Source of the DNA: Ypsolopha sequella
Taxonomy: Eukaryota > Arthropoda > Insecta > Lepidoptera > Ypsolophidae
DNA length: 64,000 bases
Direction: 5' to 3'
Assembly (NCBI GenBank): GCA_934047225.1
Contig: OW203992.1
Span: 20,511,501 to 20,575,500, forward strand
Below the pieces are notes generated by a model. The model did no database searches. It had not been told where the DNA came from and saw only the letters and a list, made by a program, of their open reading frames with translations. The position numbers were made by a program, and so were the translations under genes. Of this stretch, positions 1-10,411 are shown in pieces (positions within the stretch are counted from its first letter, which is position 1; each line of letters starts with the position of its first letter).

Positions 1-170
1 ATCATGTAGTATTACAAGGCTGAGCTGAAAATCGGCGGCTGTCTGCATGTGTAGCTAGCTGTATGCCGAGCTTAGACCTTTTTGTCTTTTCACTTTTGTA
101 TTTATTGTTGTGTGTATATGTATTAGCACATTTGTAAGACAAATACATTATCTTTTATTATTTTTTTATT
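1..170. other. AT-rich sequence, nothing recognised
   Basis: No coding frame or recognisable repeat. A short GC-rich patch at 28-70 (GGCGGCTGTC, TGCCGAGC) faintly recalls the GCCGAG-containing tandem repeat at 575-925. The rest is T-rich. Confidence 0.4.
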
Positions 171-569
171 TTATTTAATAAACGGCCACCAGGCGTGATC
201 AAAGGCTCTCTCTATGTCTAGTGACACGAGAGCAACGATCTTTTTACTTACGTTTCTCTCGTATTTCAGCAGGTCAACTAAATCATAGAGAGCATCCTCA
301 GTTCCTCGCTGCGGCAAAAAGCCATACTGTCTGGCGTTTAGGTGACCTCGGGCTTCCAGGTGCCATTGGAGCCTGTTATTCCACAGCTTTTCGAAGACCT
401 TTCCCATCACTGGAAGCAGGCCAATTGGTCGGTGGGCCCTTGGGTTTGCGTAGTCCTCTTTGTTAGGCTTAGGAAGAACACAAACTCGTGCCCGCTTCCA
501 GTGTCTGGGAAAGAGTCCCACAGCCAGGCACCTATTAAAGACCGCGAGAAACAGCCTACAATTAGCCAT
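171..569 (-). pseudogene. R1/Jockey-type LINE reverse transcriptase fragment
   Basis: A 132-codon open stretch encodes the N-terminal half of a non-LTR retrotransposon RT. Visible family marks are the WKRARVCVLPKPNK stretch, the AHRPIGLLPVMGKVFEKL block, QYGFLPQRGTEDAL, and RT motif A as LDIERAFDHAWW, which holds the first catalytic Asp. The frame stops right after motif A, so the YADD box, thumb and RNase H are missing, and no endonuclease domain is seen upstream. It is therefore a short internal fragment truncated on both sides. The WW after the motif A Asp is most like R1-clade elements. Function is lost; it is a dead insertion. Confidence 0.8.
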
Positions 570-574
570 TATTG

Positions 575-925
575 TTTCGTCTTTGCCGAGGCCGAAGCCC
601 GAGCCGTTTTGCAGATCAACACAATTTTTTGTTCTCTGAATTAATCCTCTGCTAATGTGTAACAGCTGTCTTTGATAACTGATTTAATCCCCTAGTATAG
701 CATGTTTGGCGAGGCTGAAAGCCGAGCCGCATTTCCAGTTAACACTATCTTTTGTTTTCTAATTAATTTTAATCATCTGCTTAAGTATCATTGGAAGTCT
801 TTGGCGAAGAAGAAGGCCGGGCTGCGTTTCCGAAAGACACCATTTTTTGTTCTCTGAATTAATCCCCTGCTAAAAGGTCTTTGGCGAGACCGAAAGCCAT
901 GCCGCGTTTCCAAACGAAAATTTTT
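575..925 (+). repeat. Degenerate tandem repeat with GCCGAGCC core, about 4 units
   Basis: Four diverged units begin near 580, 705, 800 and 876. Each carries a GGCGAGGCCGAAAGCCGAGCC-like core, then GTTTCC, then TTTTTTGTTCTCTGAATTAATC and CTGCTAA. Unit length is about 80-125 bp. There is no ORF. Confidence 0.6.
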
Positions 926-929
926 TTTT

Positions 930-1350
930 GGTTATAAAGTAGCGTATGTCTTATTTCAGGTCTAGAACTACATTTAAAGCAATTTCAGCCCTATCAGTTA
1001 GGGAGGTACGGTGTGAAGATGTGTATTACTTTTCTATAGGAACTGACACCCAATTGCCTCTGAACTGATTAATGGGATAAAAAGTGGTCTACTATGTCCT
1101 ATTCCAGGTCTAGAACTACATTTTTGCAAAGTTGAGCCTAATCGGTTTAGTAGGTATGGCGTGAAGGAGTAACAGTACATCACTTTTCTATAGGAACTTG
1201 ACAACCCATTGCCATCCTATGGGAACTAATTTATCGGATATAAAGTAGCTTTTGTCCTATTCCAGGTTTAGAACAACATTTGTGCAATGTTTCAACTCAA
1301 TCGGTTCATCAGCTACGGCGTGAAAGAGTAACAAACATACCAACTTTATA
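930..1350 (+). repeat. Tandem array of about 155-bp monomers, three units
   Basis: Three diverged monomers (about 940-1080, 1081-1235, 1236-1350) share ATAAAGTAGC, TCCTATTCCAGGTCTAGAAC, an AATCGGTT block, GGCGTGAAGGAGTAACA and CTTTTCTATAGGAACT. This is a familiar lepidopteran dispersed repeat whose last monomer ends in GTAACAAACATACC. It is non-coding. Confidence 0.7.
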
Positions 1351-1615
1351 CAACTTTAACAACTTTAAATCCATCCCAACTTTCACATTTATAATATTAT
1401 TTGGATGTACCTTACATGAGAAGAGTGCATCCGCAAGACGAAAGAACATGAACTCATCCCTTGAATTTTTATGGACATCAAAACACTCATTTTCTATTCC
1501 TTTTATTGGATTTAGAAAGTACTTACGAAAGTAAACACACTCCTAATACTTGCAATATTTGTGAGATACATACATTAGGTCACTTCTAATTATATAGCCA
1601 AAAATACATACTCAA

Positions 1616-1709
1616 GACTCGGTAAGTGGTCAGTGACCCTTTTTGAGAAAAAACACAATAAAAAGGTTAAAAGGGTCGTTGCACCTTGGTCTTGACCACT
1701 TACCGAGTC
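1616..1709. mobile_element. Short inverted-repeat MITE (94 bp)
   Basis: The sequence starts GACTCGGTAAGTGGTCA and ends with its complement TGACCACTTACCGAGTC. The inner arms also pair (GACCCTTTTT with AAAAGGGTC). The outer CTCGGT motif is shared with the larger palindrome at 22994-23255, so the two may be related. Confidence 0.7.
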
Positions 1710-1968
1710 TCCCGTTTATACGGACGGACAGACGGACAGCCTAAATAACAAATTTAGTCATTTTACTTTGAAATTGAAGGACTTTCCGAAGACAACTTCA
1801 TCTCACTTTTCACCCCTTCGGGGTTGGATTTATCACAAACGCTGAGACACGTATAAAGTAATTTTCAATTGTCAGTCTAAACACAAAATTTAAAGATCCT
1901 AACTTCGAAACAGACAAACTTTGTAATAAAGAACTTTCATACGAACTTTCATTTTTTTTTACCGTCAT

Positions 1969-2165
1969 CTAGACCTCGCCGAGCCCTTTTCTTAGAGTAC
2001 CATGAACATGGGTCTAGCATCAGCCGTTTGGGAGATATGGGCCTGTAAAGTTTTGACACTTTCGGCAGAGAGATCTCGTCGAGAACTTTTCCTAGACACC
2101 CATCAACATGGGTCTAACTCCAGCCGTTTGGGCGATACAGGCCGTCAAAGTTTTGACATTAAAAA
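1969..2165 (+). repeat. Two-unit tandem repeat of about 100 bp
   Basis: Units 1969-2067 and 2069-2165 share CATGGGTCTA, CAGCCGTTTGGG, GATA, GGCC and AAAGTTTTGACA. They are clearly diverged and non-coding. Together with the following repeats, this looks like satellite-derived sequence. Confidence 0.6.
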
Positions 2166-2235
2166 AAAACTTTTTTTGGCATCCCGTGGTCCAACCCCTA
2201 GGGATGCACTACCTTCCGTTTAAAAGGTATTTTGC

Positions 2236-2312
2236 TTGGATATAGATAGATATAGATAGATAGATAGATAGACAGATAGATAGATAGATTGTGGATATAT
2301 AGATCGATAGAT
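2236..2312 (+). repeat. (TAGA)n microsatellite
   Basis: Imperfect TAGA/CAGA tetranucleotide run of about 77 bp, ending in degenerate ATAGATCGATAGATA. Confidence 0.9.
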
Positions 2313-2461
2313 ATCTCAAAAGGAAAAAATGGAACCCTAATAGGATCACTTGTGTGGCTGTCTGTCTGTCCGTCGGTTACAGCCGATTTACTCTGGCACA
2401 CATACTTTCAAGAATTTTCATGTCCACTATATTAAATTGCAAAATCGATGCCATTTTCATA

Positions 2462-3479
2462 ATAAACGTCCCAACAAACCATAAAAACGACACCCATATT
2501 GATATTTACACATTTCAACATTTAAACCCTATCGCACCCCAACAGGGGATGATGGTATTTCACGTCCACTACGTTGTATTTTAAAATCGTAGTCGTTTTC
2601 ATGATCAGCGACCCGATAAACCATACAAACGATACCCATGTTGATTTTCAGAATTTGTTACCCCATTTCCCCCTTTTAGGGGTTGAATTTTGAAAAAACC
2701 TGAAACACGTATTTACTCATTTATTGATAAGAGTACTCCTGTGAAGTTTCGAATAAAATAGTTTAACTATTCTTGTTTCCCCATACAAACTTTGGACCCC
2801 CGTTTCATCCTTTTAGGGGGTGAATTTTGAAAAATCCTTTCTTAGTGCACCCTTAGACCTCTAAAGTAACCTACTTGCCAAATTTGGAATCTCTAGACCC
2901 AACGGTTTGGGCTGTGCGTTGATATGTCAGTCAGTCAGTCAGTCAGGTTCTTCTTTTATATATTTAGATAGATAGATAGATAAACGTCCCAACAAACCAT
3001 AAAAACGACACCCATATTGATATTTACACATTTCAACATTTAAACCCTATCGCACCCCAACAGGGGATGATGGTATTTCACGTCCACTACGTTGTATTTT
3101 AAAATCGTAGTCGTTTTCATGATCAGCGACCCGATAAACCATACAAACGATACCCATGTTGATTTTCAGAATTTGTTACCCCATTTCCCCCTTTTAGGGG
3201 TTGAATTTTGAAAAAACCTGAAACACGTATTTACTCATTTATTGATAAGAGTACTCCTGTGAAGTTTCGAATAAAATAGTTTAACTATTCTTGTTTCCCC
3301 ATACAAACTTTGGACCCCCGTTTCATCCTTTTAGGGGGTGAATTTTGAAAAATCCTTTCTTAGTGCACCCTTAGACCTCTAAAGTAACCTACTTGCCAAA
3401 TTTGGAATCTCTAGACCCAACGGTTTGGGCTGTGCGTTGATATGTCAGTCAGTCAGTCAGTCAGGTTCTTCTTTTATAT
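2462..3479 (+). repeat. 500-bp direct tandem duplication (2462-2961 and 2980-3479)
   Basis: The two copies look identical by eye over about 500 bp and are separated by 18 bp of TAGA-like sequence. Each copy itself holds degenerate monomers with CCCCTTTTAGGGG and GGGGGTGAATTTTGAAAA motifs and ends in TGTGCGTTGATATG followed by (TCAG)n, a common lepidopteran dispersed-repeat end. An identical tandem copy means either a very recent duplication or an assembly artefact. Confidence 0.85.
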
Positions 3480-3487
3480 TTTAGATT

Positions 3488-3618
3488 AATAAAAAACCGA
3501 CTTTTTGCTACTTTTCCACGAATCCGTCCCTCTCGCACTGAGGTTTTTTTTTTCGTTTTTTTACCCCATAACAGGGACCCTTTAGCGTTTAAAGTTTTAA
3601 CTTTTACATATCGCCTTA
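3488..3618 (-). mobile_element. Partial TTAA-flanked MITE (one end)
   Basis: On the minus strand it starts TTAAGGCGATATGTAAAAG and reads into CAGTGCGAGAGGGACGGATT and GTGGAAAAGTAGCAAAAAGT, like the ends of the elements at 6282-6613 and 52872-53296. It is truncated where the 2980-3479 repeat begins. Confidence 0.7.
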
Positions 3619-3639
3619 AAATATCTTCGTAACACAACT

Positions 3640-4010
3640 AAGTATCGGAAAAACCTGCACAAAGAAAGAAAATCGGTGTGACGTTCGAGTTGATAGCGTA
3701 GTCCTTCGGTGACACGGCCGGCAGAGTGCAGACACAGTTCGCGCTTCGCCTCGCGCCTCGCCGGCCGGGACAAGCAACCTCACTCGTCGCACGCCGAGCG
3801 TCGCGGAAGGGCGTTGCGTCACACAACTCTCTTGTAGGACACCTCTATTCTGTGTCATTGTGAGTTTCCCGCTCAAACATAAACGGAAAATTCGCACTAC
3901 AACTTATTCCGGAAGTTTTTGAAGTGATAATTTCAGACGATTTGGCTAGTGTTTGTTTTGACTTAGTGTTTTGTTTTTCTCAGTGTTGTGTAGTGAGCCG
4001 GTATGTCATT
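3640..4010 (+). promoter_or_regulatory. CpG-rich promoter or 5' UTR exon candidate
   Basis: A GC- and CpG-rich block (3690-3840) stands out sharply in AT-rich surroundings. It is followed by potential donors CATT|GTGAGT near 3857 and GAGCCG|GTATGT near 4002, and by TCAGT initiator-like motifs (CTCAGTGTTG near 3980). No convincing protein is encoded on either strand. It might be a distal non-coding first exon of the Ral GEF gene or of another gene. This is inference from composition alone. Confidence 0.3.
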
Positions 4011-4194
4011 CGTCGGGATAATTTTTGCATGATAATGACGTGCACTGTAATTAGCTAAGCATCAGCAGGATGTAGTCAATGCCAAGTTTATTTGATAGTA
4101 AACGGGTTCACCTTGTTCAGGAGAATTTTTAAATAGATTTTAGTACTGAAATAGGGTTTTCCTGGAAAACTCAGTTTCTTGTTCTACGTTAGCG

Positions 4195-4403
4195 ACGTGT
4201 TTTTAGGGTTCCGTAGTACCTAAAAAGTACAAAAGGAACCTTTGTGGGGAGACTCCGTTGTCCGTCCGTCCGTTCGTATGTCACATAACACGGCGTAAAA
4301 AAAATTGAAAAGTTTGAAATTGTTCTGAATGTTTTCAAAACAAAAGAAAGAAAAAAAAATACATTACGGGTATCAAATTGTAGATATTAAAGAGCTGATT
4401 GTA

Positions 4404-4450
<47 letters not shown>

Positions 4451-4960
4451 TGTAACTATACTTACTGGGACTGATTTCAAGAAATCTTTGAAATACCACA
4501 AAAATATGTATGTCCCCCTCCGCCTCATCTCAAAAACTGTCGAAAAAAATATGTCGATTATTATAGGTCATAACTAGCCAATTACAGGAAAACTATAGCG
4601 ATTTAAAAAAAGTTGAACACAAATGAGAAATATAAAAAAACTAAAACATTGAAATATAAAAATATTTTATAAAAATACAATATGGGTATCAAATTGTAGG
4701 TATTAAAGAGTTGATTGTAAAAATATAAAGTTTAGCTATATTTACTTGCATCTATTTCGAGAAATCCTCGAAAAACCACGAAAATAAATATATGTCTCCC
4801 CCTTATCTCCAAAATTGGTAGACGAAAATAAAGAAAAAAATCACGGTAGGTAGTATGTTTTTATGTAAAGATTACAGGAAAAATATATCGGTTGAGAAAT
4901 TTACGAAAACAAAATGACAAAATACAAATGTTTCATTCTGGATGCGCAACCCTAGTACGT
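4195..4960 (+). repeat. Dispersed repeat with GGGTTCCGTAGTACC end and internal dimer
   Basis: It begins with GGGTTCCGTAGTACC and CCGTCCGTCCGTTCGTATGTC. It contains two diverged units of about 310 bp starting near 4359 and 4670, both with GGGTATCAAATTGTAG, TATTAAAGAG and TTGATTGTAAAAATATA. Reverse-oriented pieces occur at 7130-7265, 32930-33085 and 51620-51690. It is non-coding. Confidence 0.7.
4407..4450. repeat. (TA)n microsatellite
   Basis: Perfect TA dinucleotide run of about 44 bp inside the dispersed repeat at 4195-4960. Confidence 0.9.
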
Positions 4961-5914
4961 TTGTCGCACTTGACCGCTTTTTTTGTAATTAAGGGTAATA
5001 AGTAGAGAAGGTAAATTGTTTCAAAATTAATAGTATTGATGTGTAGTAAAGTGTCCTATAAAAAACTTATTCCATCGAATATTAATATTATATCGAATAT
5101 TAATTCGAAACTGGCACAAATCAACGAACGAAATTTTCTAATGTTAATTTTAATTCGTTGGACACAAATGGTCATTTTGCAATCAAAATGTTATATCATG
5201 TTATATATGAACACAGAACAATATATTTATTGTTATGTGGATATAAACGAGTACCAAATAAAATCAGCTTGTAGTAAATAATACCAATAAAAATATGACT
5301 ATACCACCACTTTGTATCCGATTGTTCTAAATTTTTTGCAATGTTTAATTCTATGAGACAATTCTCTAGCTTTTATAGAACTTTGGCATTAAAACAGAAT
5401 TTGCTTAGCAGCTATTGGACTTATTAGATGGTTATATTGAAATCGAAATATGAAGAATATAGTTCACACAAACAATCTCCCTACATAATAAAATAGGTAA
5501 CATTCTATGTACAATAGAATTATTATTCTATGTATAATGGCAAGATCTCCTAAGTGAATTCAATCTCTTACAAATAGATACTTCTGCCAAATCCACTTTG
5601 CATTTATTTATTTTTTGTTAGGGTAAAGGTGCACAAAATCCAGGTAGGATTTAAAACGCACCTTTTGGTCCTTCCACCTGACGCCTACAGCCCCGCTCAC
5701 CACCTGCTCTCCAAAATGCAGTTTAGTATTTTTGATTTTCGACTCTGAGAGTAAGTTAATAAGTTCATAATTGGTTTGTACAGGATTTTGAGACTGTTGG
5801 TTTTGTTAGCACATGACGCCGTAAAATGAAAAGTGCTGTCCTTTATGTCCATAATAAAAGGTTTTAACGTAACATTCCGAATTAATTTTGTAGGTACATA
5901 CAATTAAGTAATTT
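4961..5914. other. AT-rich sequence, no feature recognised
   Basis: Only short chance ORFs (for example 5036-5281) with AT-driven composition. A GGGTAAAGGTGCACAAAATC patch near 5620 and a GC-richer piece at 5660-5715 may be old transposon debris. Confidence 0.4.
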
Positions 5915-6281
5915 TTCAATGCAAGTGCTCGTAAAGGCCCACTTTTTATGCATCAAAATCGAACAGAAAGTCGATTATTTTGCCCTAGGGCTTTATTATT
6001 ATTATTTTTTTTTATTTATTTACAATGGTTGGCTAACCTGCAACCTTTCCTGTGTACCATAAATTTCATACTTTTTTTCCACTGTTTAATGGCTCTGGAT
6101 ACAGTCCTTTTGAGCCAATCATAATTTAAAGTTCACAAGATTATATTTGTTTTATTTCCTCACACTATGCTTTGAAAAACGTAGTATGATATATACGGGC
6201 GTAAGAGCAATAAATTACTCGGTTACGTTTAAAACGTCCTCGTAGTTTATTCCTTTGCGCCTTTGTAGCATAAACTACTAT
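5915..6281 (+). mobile_element. Dispersed element, second copy inverted at 35923-36280
   Basis: About 365 bp match, in reverse orientation, the segment at 35923-36280. Shared blocks are TCGATTATTTTGCCCTAGGG, CTGGATACAGTCC, GAGCCAATCATAATTTAAAG, AACGTAGTATGATA and ACTCGGTTACGTT. At 35923-36280 the sequence sits inside a hAT-type MITE, which shows it is a mobile unit of its own. Ends are only roughly placed. This copy abuts the TTAA element at 6282. Confidence 0.7.
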
Positions 6282-6613
6282 TTAAGGCGATATGTAACAG
6301 TTTTAGCGTCCCTGTAACTCTATATGCGAAAAAAACCCCAGTGCGAGAGGGACGGATTCGTGGAAAAGTAGCAAAAAGTCGGGTTTTTATTAATATAAAA
6401 TGTACTAAAAACGCTATCAAAATTTCGTTTAACCAAGTCCTAGATACTGTTAAAACCCATCTAATAAAATATAATTGCAGTCCATATGTCATTCTAAATT
6501 GTCAAACCAGGAGAATTGGTGTCGATAAAGACCTCATTTGAATTAATATACATTATTTACCGAAGTAGATATAGAAGTTCTAAAAGTGTCGATTTTTTTC
6601 CGTAGCGCCTTAA
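6282..6613. mobile_element. TTAA-flanked non-autonomous element (piggyBac-like MITE)
   Basis: Bounded by TTAA at 6282-6285 and 6610-6613, with ends GGCGATATG and GTAGCGCC. It is homologous to 52872-53296 but about 90 bp shorter, lacking an internal stretch near ATTAATATACATTATTTA. TTAA target duplication is the hallmark of the piggyBac superfamily; that assignment is inferred from the TTAA and the short GGCG terminus only. Confidence 0.65.
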
Positions 6614-7483
6614 AGCAGGTTTATTTTTCTATCTAGAGTTGGCCAGTGACAATGCTAACATACCCATTACAACATTATTATTAGTAAAAAAGGCTGTCAA
6701 TCCCAGTAAAGAAGATAATCCAAAATAATACACGTAGTTTACAAGGAGCTACATACATATGCGTACGTGGAGAGGAATGCCACCGACACCATTCCAGTGG
6801 TGGGTGTTAAATTGCTACATTTTCCAAGTATGCCGGAGAACTATTTTAGGCTCGACACATACTCGCATCGGTTGCCATAAAAGTATCTCGGAAAATCGTT
6901 GAAACCTGTAAACAGGAATATCGATTTTCCCTACTTAAATTAGAAGTACGCACAATGAAAACGTACGTCAATAAGCTAAAAATTGGTAGAGTTATATTCA
7001 GCAAACCGTCTGTTTTTTTACCAACATATAGATTATAGCACGCATACTTACAGAATACGATATAGATGAAAAAAAATAAAAAAATGCTTGGATATTTTCC
7101 TGTTGATGGGAATAACCTTCCCCTTTTAAACAGAAAAAACCGGTCAAGTTTAATTTAATTTTGTAATTTTTTTTTCGTGAATTTCTCAACCGCTTTATTT
7201 TTCCTGTAATCTTTACGTAAACACATATTACCATGATTTTTTTCATATTTTTAATTGTATTTTCAATTGTATTAATTAATTGTATTCGTCCAAGTATTTC
7301 ATTCAATTGTATTGACTGCTAGACTGTAAATCCGATTTAGCGAGTGACACAAAATAAAGCTATTGAAAGACAATTTTTAAAATATTACCTCAGTACGTAC
7401 CTAATAGGTAATCTGATTTCAACGATGGGCATATACGAGTATTAATTATTACTTCTGTGGGAATTTAAGTTATCTAAGATGAA
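6614..7483. other. AT-rich spacer with a reverse-oriented dispersed-repeat piece
   Basis: 7130-7265 is a reverse copy of part of the 4195-4960 repeat (GAATTTCTCAACCGC, TTTTTCCTGTAATCTTTACG). Nothing else is recognised. Confidence 0.5.
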
Positions 7484-7853
7484 TCGTCAGTCGCTTAGCG
7501 CAAAGTGCATAACTTAACTTTGTTTTTCTTGTTTAGAAGTTAAAAATTTAAAAACCTTTTGATATGTGGCAGTTAATGCCAATAGTTCAGTATTAGTGAG
7601 GTTTATAAAGCATGAGTTTCAAATTAATTGCAAGTAATGATCTTGTCCAAACAAAGTTAAAACAGCATTTTAAGTTGGTTTTGAGAAGATCATGACTAAT
7701 TTTGCATTAAATTTCAAACTCATGCTTTATAAACCTTCACTAATACTGAATAATTGGCGTCAACTGCCACATACCAAAAAGTTTTTAAATTTTTAACTTC
7801 TAAACAATAAAAACAAAGTTAAGTTGTGCACTTTGCGCTAAGCGACTGACGTT
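7484..7853. mobile_element. Fully palindromic MITE, family A copy 1
   Basis: The whole element is an imperfect inverted repeat with arms of about 170 bp. The left arm starts TCGTCAGTCGCTTAGCGCAA and the right arm ends TTGCGCTAAGCGACTGACG. Inner marks are TTATAAAGCATGAGTTTCAA and TGCCACATACCAAAA. Two more copies lie at 47699-48026 and 50738-51144. It is non-coding. Confidence 0.85.
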
Positions 7854-8018
7854 TAACCTTAAGAGTTATAAGTTACCTTAAGAGTTGTAAGTCCTGCTGC
7901 TGATACTTGATGAGTAACACCACTAGTTTTTGTTTGGACCACCAGTTCTCGGTTTTTGTTTGAAAGTAGGTACTAAAAGCTTGTAAATTTGACAGGGATA
8001 GTACCTACCGTCTATGGC

Positions 8019-8443
8019 CAGGGTTGGATTTCGTAGTATAATTATACTATTTGTACCATATTTTCATGACATGTAGTATGTAGTATCGTAATGGAACTAT
8101 ACTACGTGAAAATACCATAATTTTATCTTCAGGCCGACCGACTTGTTTTATTGGTTGAGACGTTTTGCTTTGTAACATTTACCCTACAATATACGGAATT
8201 TCTGTGCGTTGTGAATATTTTTATTAATTTTTTTTTAATTTTGTCGTGCAAATAGGCTATTTTATTAAATTACTTATGAATATTTTAAGGTTATTTTTTT
8301 TTTTATTTCACTAACAAATAGGCAATTTTATTTCAATTCAAAACAAAAATCGACGAAAAACGAAACGTAGTATAATTTTAGCCGAGTAGTATATTTTTAA
8401 TTCCCATAGACAATAATTTTCCGAGGGTCTGAATCCAACCCTG
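8019..8443 (+). mobile_element. hAT-type MITE (TIR CAGGGTTGGATT), copy 1
   Basis: Starts CAGGGTTGGATTTCG and ends GAATCCAACCCTG. Flanking 8-mers are TCTATGGC (8011-8018) and TCTACGGC (8444-8451), an 8-bp target duplication with one mismatch as expected for hAT transposons. It contains the GTAGTATAATTATACTA and GGCCGACCGACTTGTTTTAT blocks shared with the inverted copy at 10412-10913. It has no transposase. Confidence 0.85.
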
Positions 8444-8481
8444 TCTACGGCGTATACCGAGCGTTGGCAACACTAGGTAGT

Positions 8482-8661
8482 ATGTATAATGTCGAGCAGT
8501 TGCGTCGTCGTCTCGGCCAGGCCGCTCCCTTCCTCAATTATCCAATTTCCTTGACAGATATCGACCTACTAGACATTATTCGACGACTTCGCAATCGGCC
8601 CGACTGCAACGTTTCTACCTATACTATATTCGGGGAACTTTGCAATATAGAAATATACTAA
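8482..8661 (+). other. Short unrecognised ORF (59 codons)
   Basis: An ATG at 8482 opens a 59-codon frame with a balanced, non-AT-driven composition, starting MYNVEQLRRRLGQAAPF and holding DIDLLDIIRRLRNRPD. The DNA is GC-richer than its surroundings. I do not recognise it. It could be a fragment of a retrotransposon ORF or an isolated exon; no splice sites clearly bound it. Confidence 0.2.
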
Positions 8662-8783
8662 TATCAAACAGCATTTAATCGCTACATGAGAAACGAACGA
8701 GTTCCTATTTTAGGATGATAATTTACAAGTACGTATGTTGTCATATACCCTTTTCACAATACTAGTACCGCTTCAATAAATAG

Positions 8784-9000
8784 TGAAGCGGCGGTAGCCC
8801 AGGGGTATAACGCTGGTCTCTCAATCTTGAGATCTAGATTAGTTTTTCGGTCGGGCGGGCATGCACCAATGAGTTTTGCGGAATTTATGTGCATATAGTA
8901 TTTGTTCTTACTTACCACTTCCTGGATGGTGAAGGAAAACATCGTGCGTGAGGAAACCTGCATGCCCTAAAAAGCATGCTGTGTTTGTGCCCGAAGTACG
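8784..9000 (+). mobile_element. tRNA-derived lepidopteran SINE
   Basis: The head GGCGGTAGCCCAGGGGTATA carries a good polymerase III A box (TAGCCCAGGGG); the B box region is degenerate. The body has the conserved lepidopteran SINE block CACCAATGAGTTTTGCGGAA and GAAGGAAAACATCGTG followed by GAGGAAACCTGCATGCC. No intact tRNA fold remains. Confidence 0.75.
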
Positions 9001-9640
9001 ACCATAAGGCTCACCTTCCACGTTGCGACGTCAAAATCTCCCTCGGGGATTCGTATCGTATTTAATTTAAATAATCTACTTAAATCGGTTTAAAAAAAAT
9101 GCAATACAACGAAACGAACTAAAGTTTCACACCATTGAATTTTCGGTTGTCATAACAACCTATCCTATTACAAATTAAAAGTTGCAATACAAATAGGACG
9201 TTTCTGTACTCAAAGTGATGCGACTAGTAAACCGACCGAGGAGGACGGTCATACATACTCATACGATCGACACTGGCCTGCTAATGAGGATGTCCTCCAC
9301 CTCTACAGAGTGAATAAAGGACTCACACAAAGGTGGACGTGGACGTAGCTACTGATAGTACCATTCATTACGTATCATTAGTTAGTCAATCAGAGGTTAT
9401 TCATACTCTGTCACCACTTATATATAGTAACTTGGCAATTGCTGCTCGTTTCTAAATTCTGAGGTTTTTTACTAGTTTTGGTAAAGAAAATACCGGTGAA
9501 AATATATATTCTAAAGATGCACAGCCGCGGAAATTAAACATAATATTTTCACCTGTATGTATTTTAAATCAGCAAGGATAGGTGGGAATTTTTTTCTATT
9601 CGCAATGGTGTGTTTCGTCTGCCTAGCAGAGGGTTGTTAG
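9001..9640. other. No feature recognised
   Basis: Mixed-composition non-coding sequence with only short chance ORFs. Confidence 0.4.
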
Positions 9641-9985
9641 ATCCAGTTATTCAAATTAAAATTAAAATTTCGATTCAAGTTCAAATTTTAATTCAAATAA
9701 TTTATTTTGTAAAGTAGGTATACATAATACACTTTTTACAAGTAAAATTTAATCTTATGATATTATGTTATGTGAATTTCACACAAAATTCCTAATAGTT
9801 TAGTTAATTTCCTGTAATTTTTGTTAATGTTCTTGTAACCTTTGGTTACAAAACAATATAAGATTTGCATTTATTCATTCTCTTACAAAAAATCGTGTTA
9901 AAATATCTTTTCTGATTTCCTGAAACTGGGGCAACATTCCTGACATGTCAGGAAAACTCCTGTCACCGGTACTCCTAGCCCCGTC
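9641..9985 (+). mobile_element. LINE 3' tail-like sequence
   Basis: TTCAAATTAAAATTAAAATT, AATAATTTATTTTGTAAAGT and TACACTTTTTACAAGTAAAA followed by CATGTCAGGAAAACTCCTGT resemble the 3' end of CR1/Jockey-type LINEs common in Lepidoptera. No coding part is present, so it is a 5'-truncated remnant. Confidence 0.4.
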
Positions 9986-10148
9986 GACTTTCTCACTCGT
10001 ACGTATTTGTAGGTGGTTATTATTATTGTCAGGTACAAAATAACTTATTTATCTCAATCTTAACAAATCAACTATCTCTATGTAATGTCTCACTCGCGAT
10101 CGTTTTGGTATATTCTCTAACCACAAAATAACCACTTACAGAAGGTTC

Positions 10149-10295
10149 ACTCCGCATAACTAGCGAAAACAGGCGCACGCACACATACGTACGACAATCT
10201 CGGTCGAATGCCAATACGAAATTCTGCTAAGATCATCATACGTACGCGTCTATGCATGTGTGCGTCTGTTTTCGCTCGTTTTGTGGAGTCGGCCT
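10149..10295. mobile_element. Imperfect inverted-repeat element
   Basis: CACTCCGCATAACTAGCGAA then AACAGGCGCACGCACACAT on the left pairs with ATGTGTGCGTCTGTTTTCGC and GTGGAGTCGG on the right. The arms are about 45 bp and imperfect. Confidence 0.5.
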
Positions 10296-10411
10296 TCTGG
10301 TAGTATCTATTTTGCTCTAACTAAGCATTCGTGTCAAGCAACATGACAATATGACATGAGTCATTATTATCGAGGACCAAGTTTTATCATCATACGACCT
10401 AGACCTTGACC

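Noticed and set aside
4329..4577. 82-codon ORF with a YIYIYI run
   Set aside because: Produced by a TA microsatellite inside a dispersed repeat.
8790..8860. tRNA gene candidate (good A box)
   Set aside because: No B box of the right form and no acceptor pairing; the downstream block is the body of a lepidopteran SINE.
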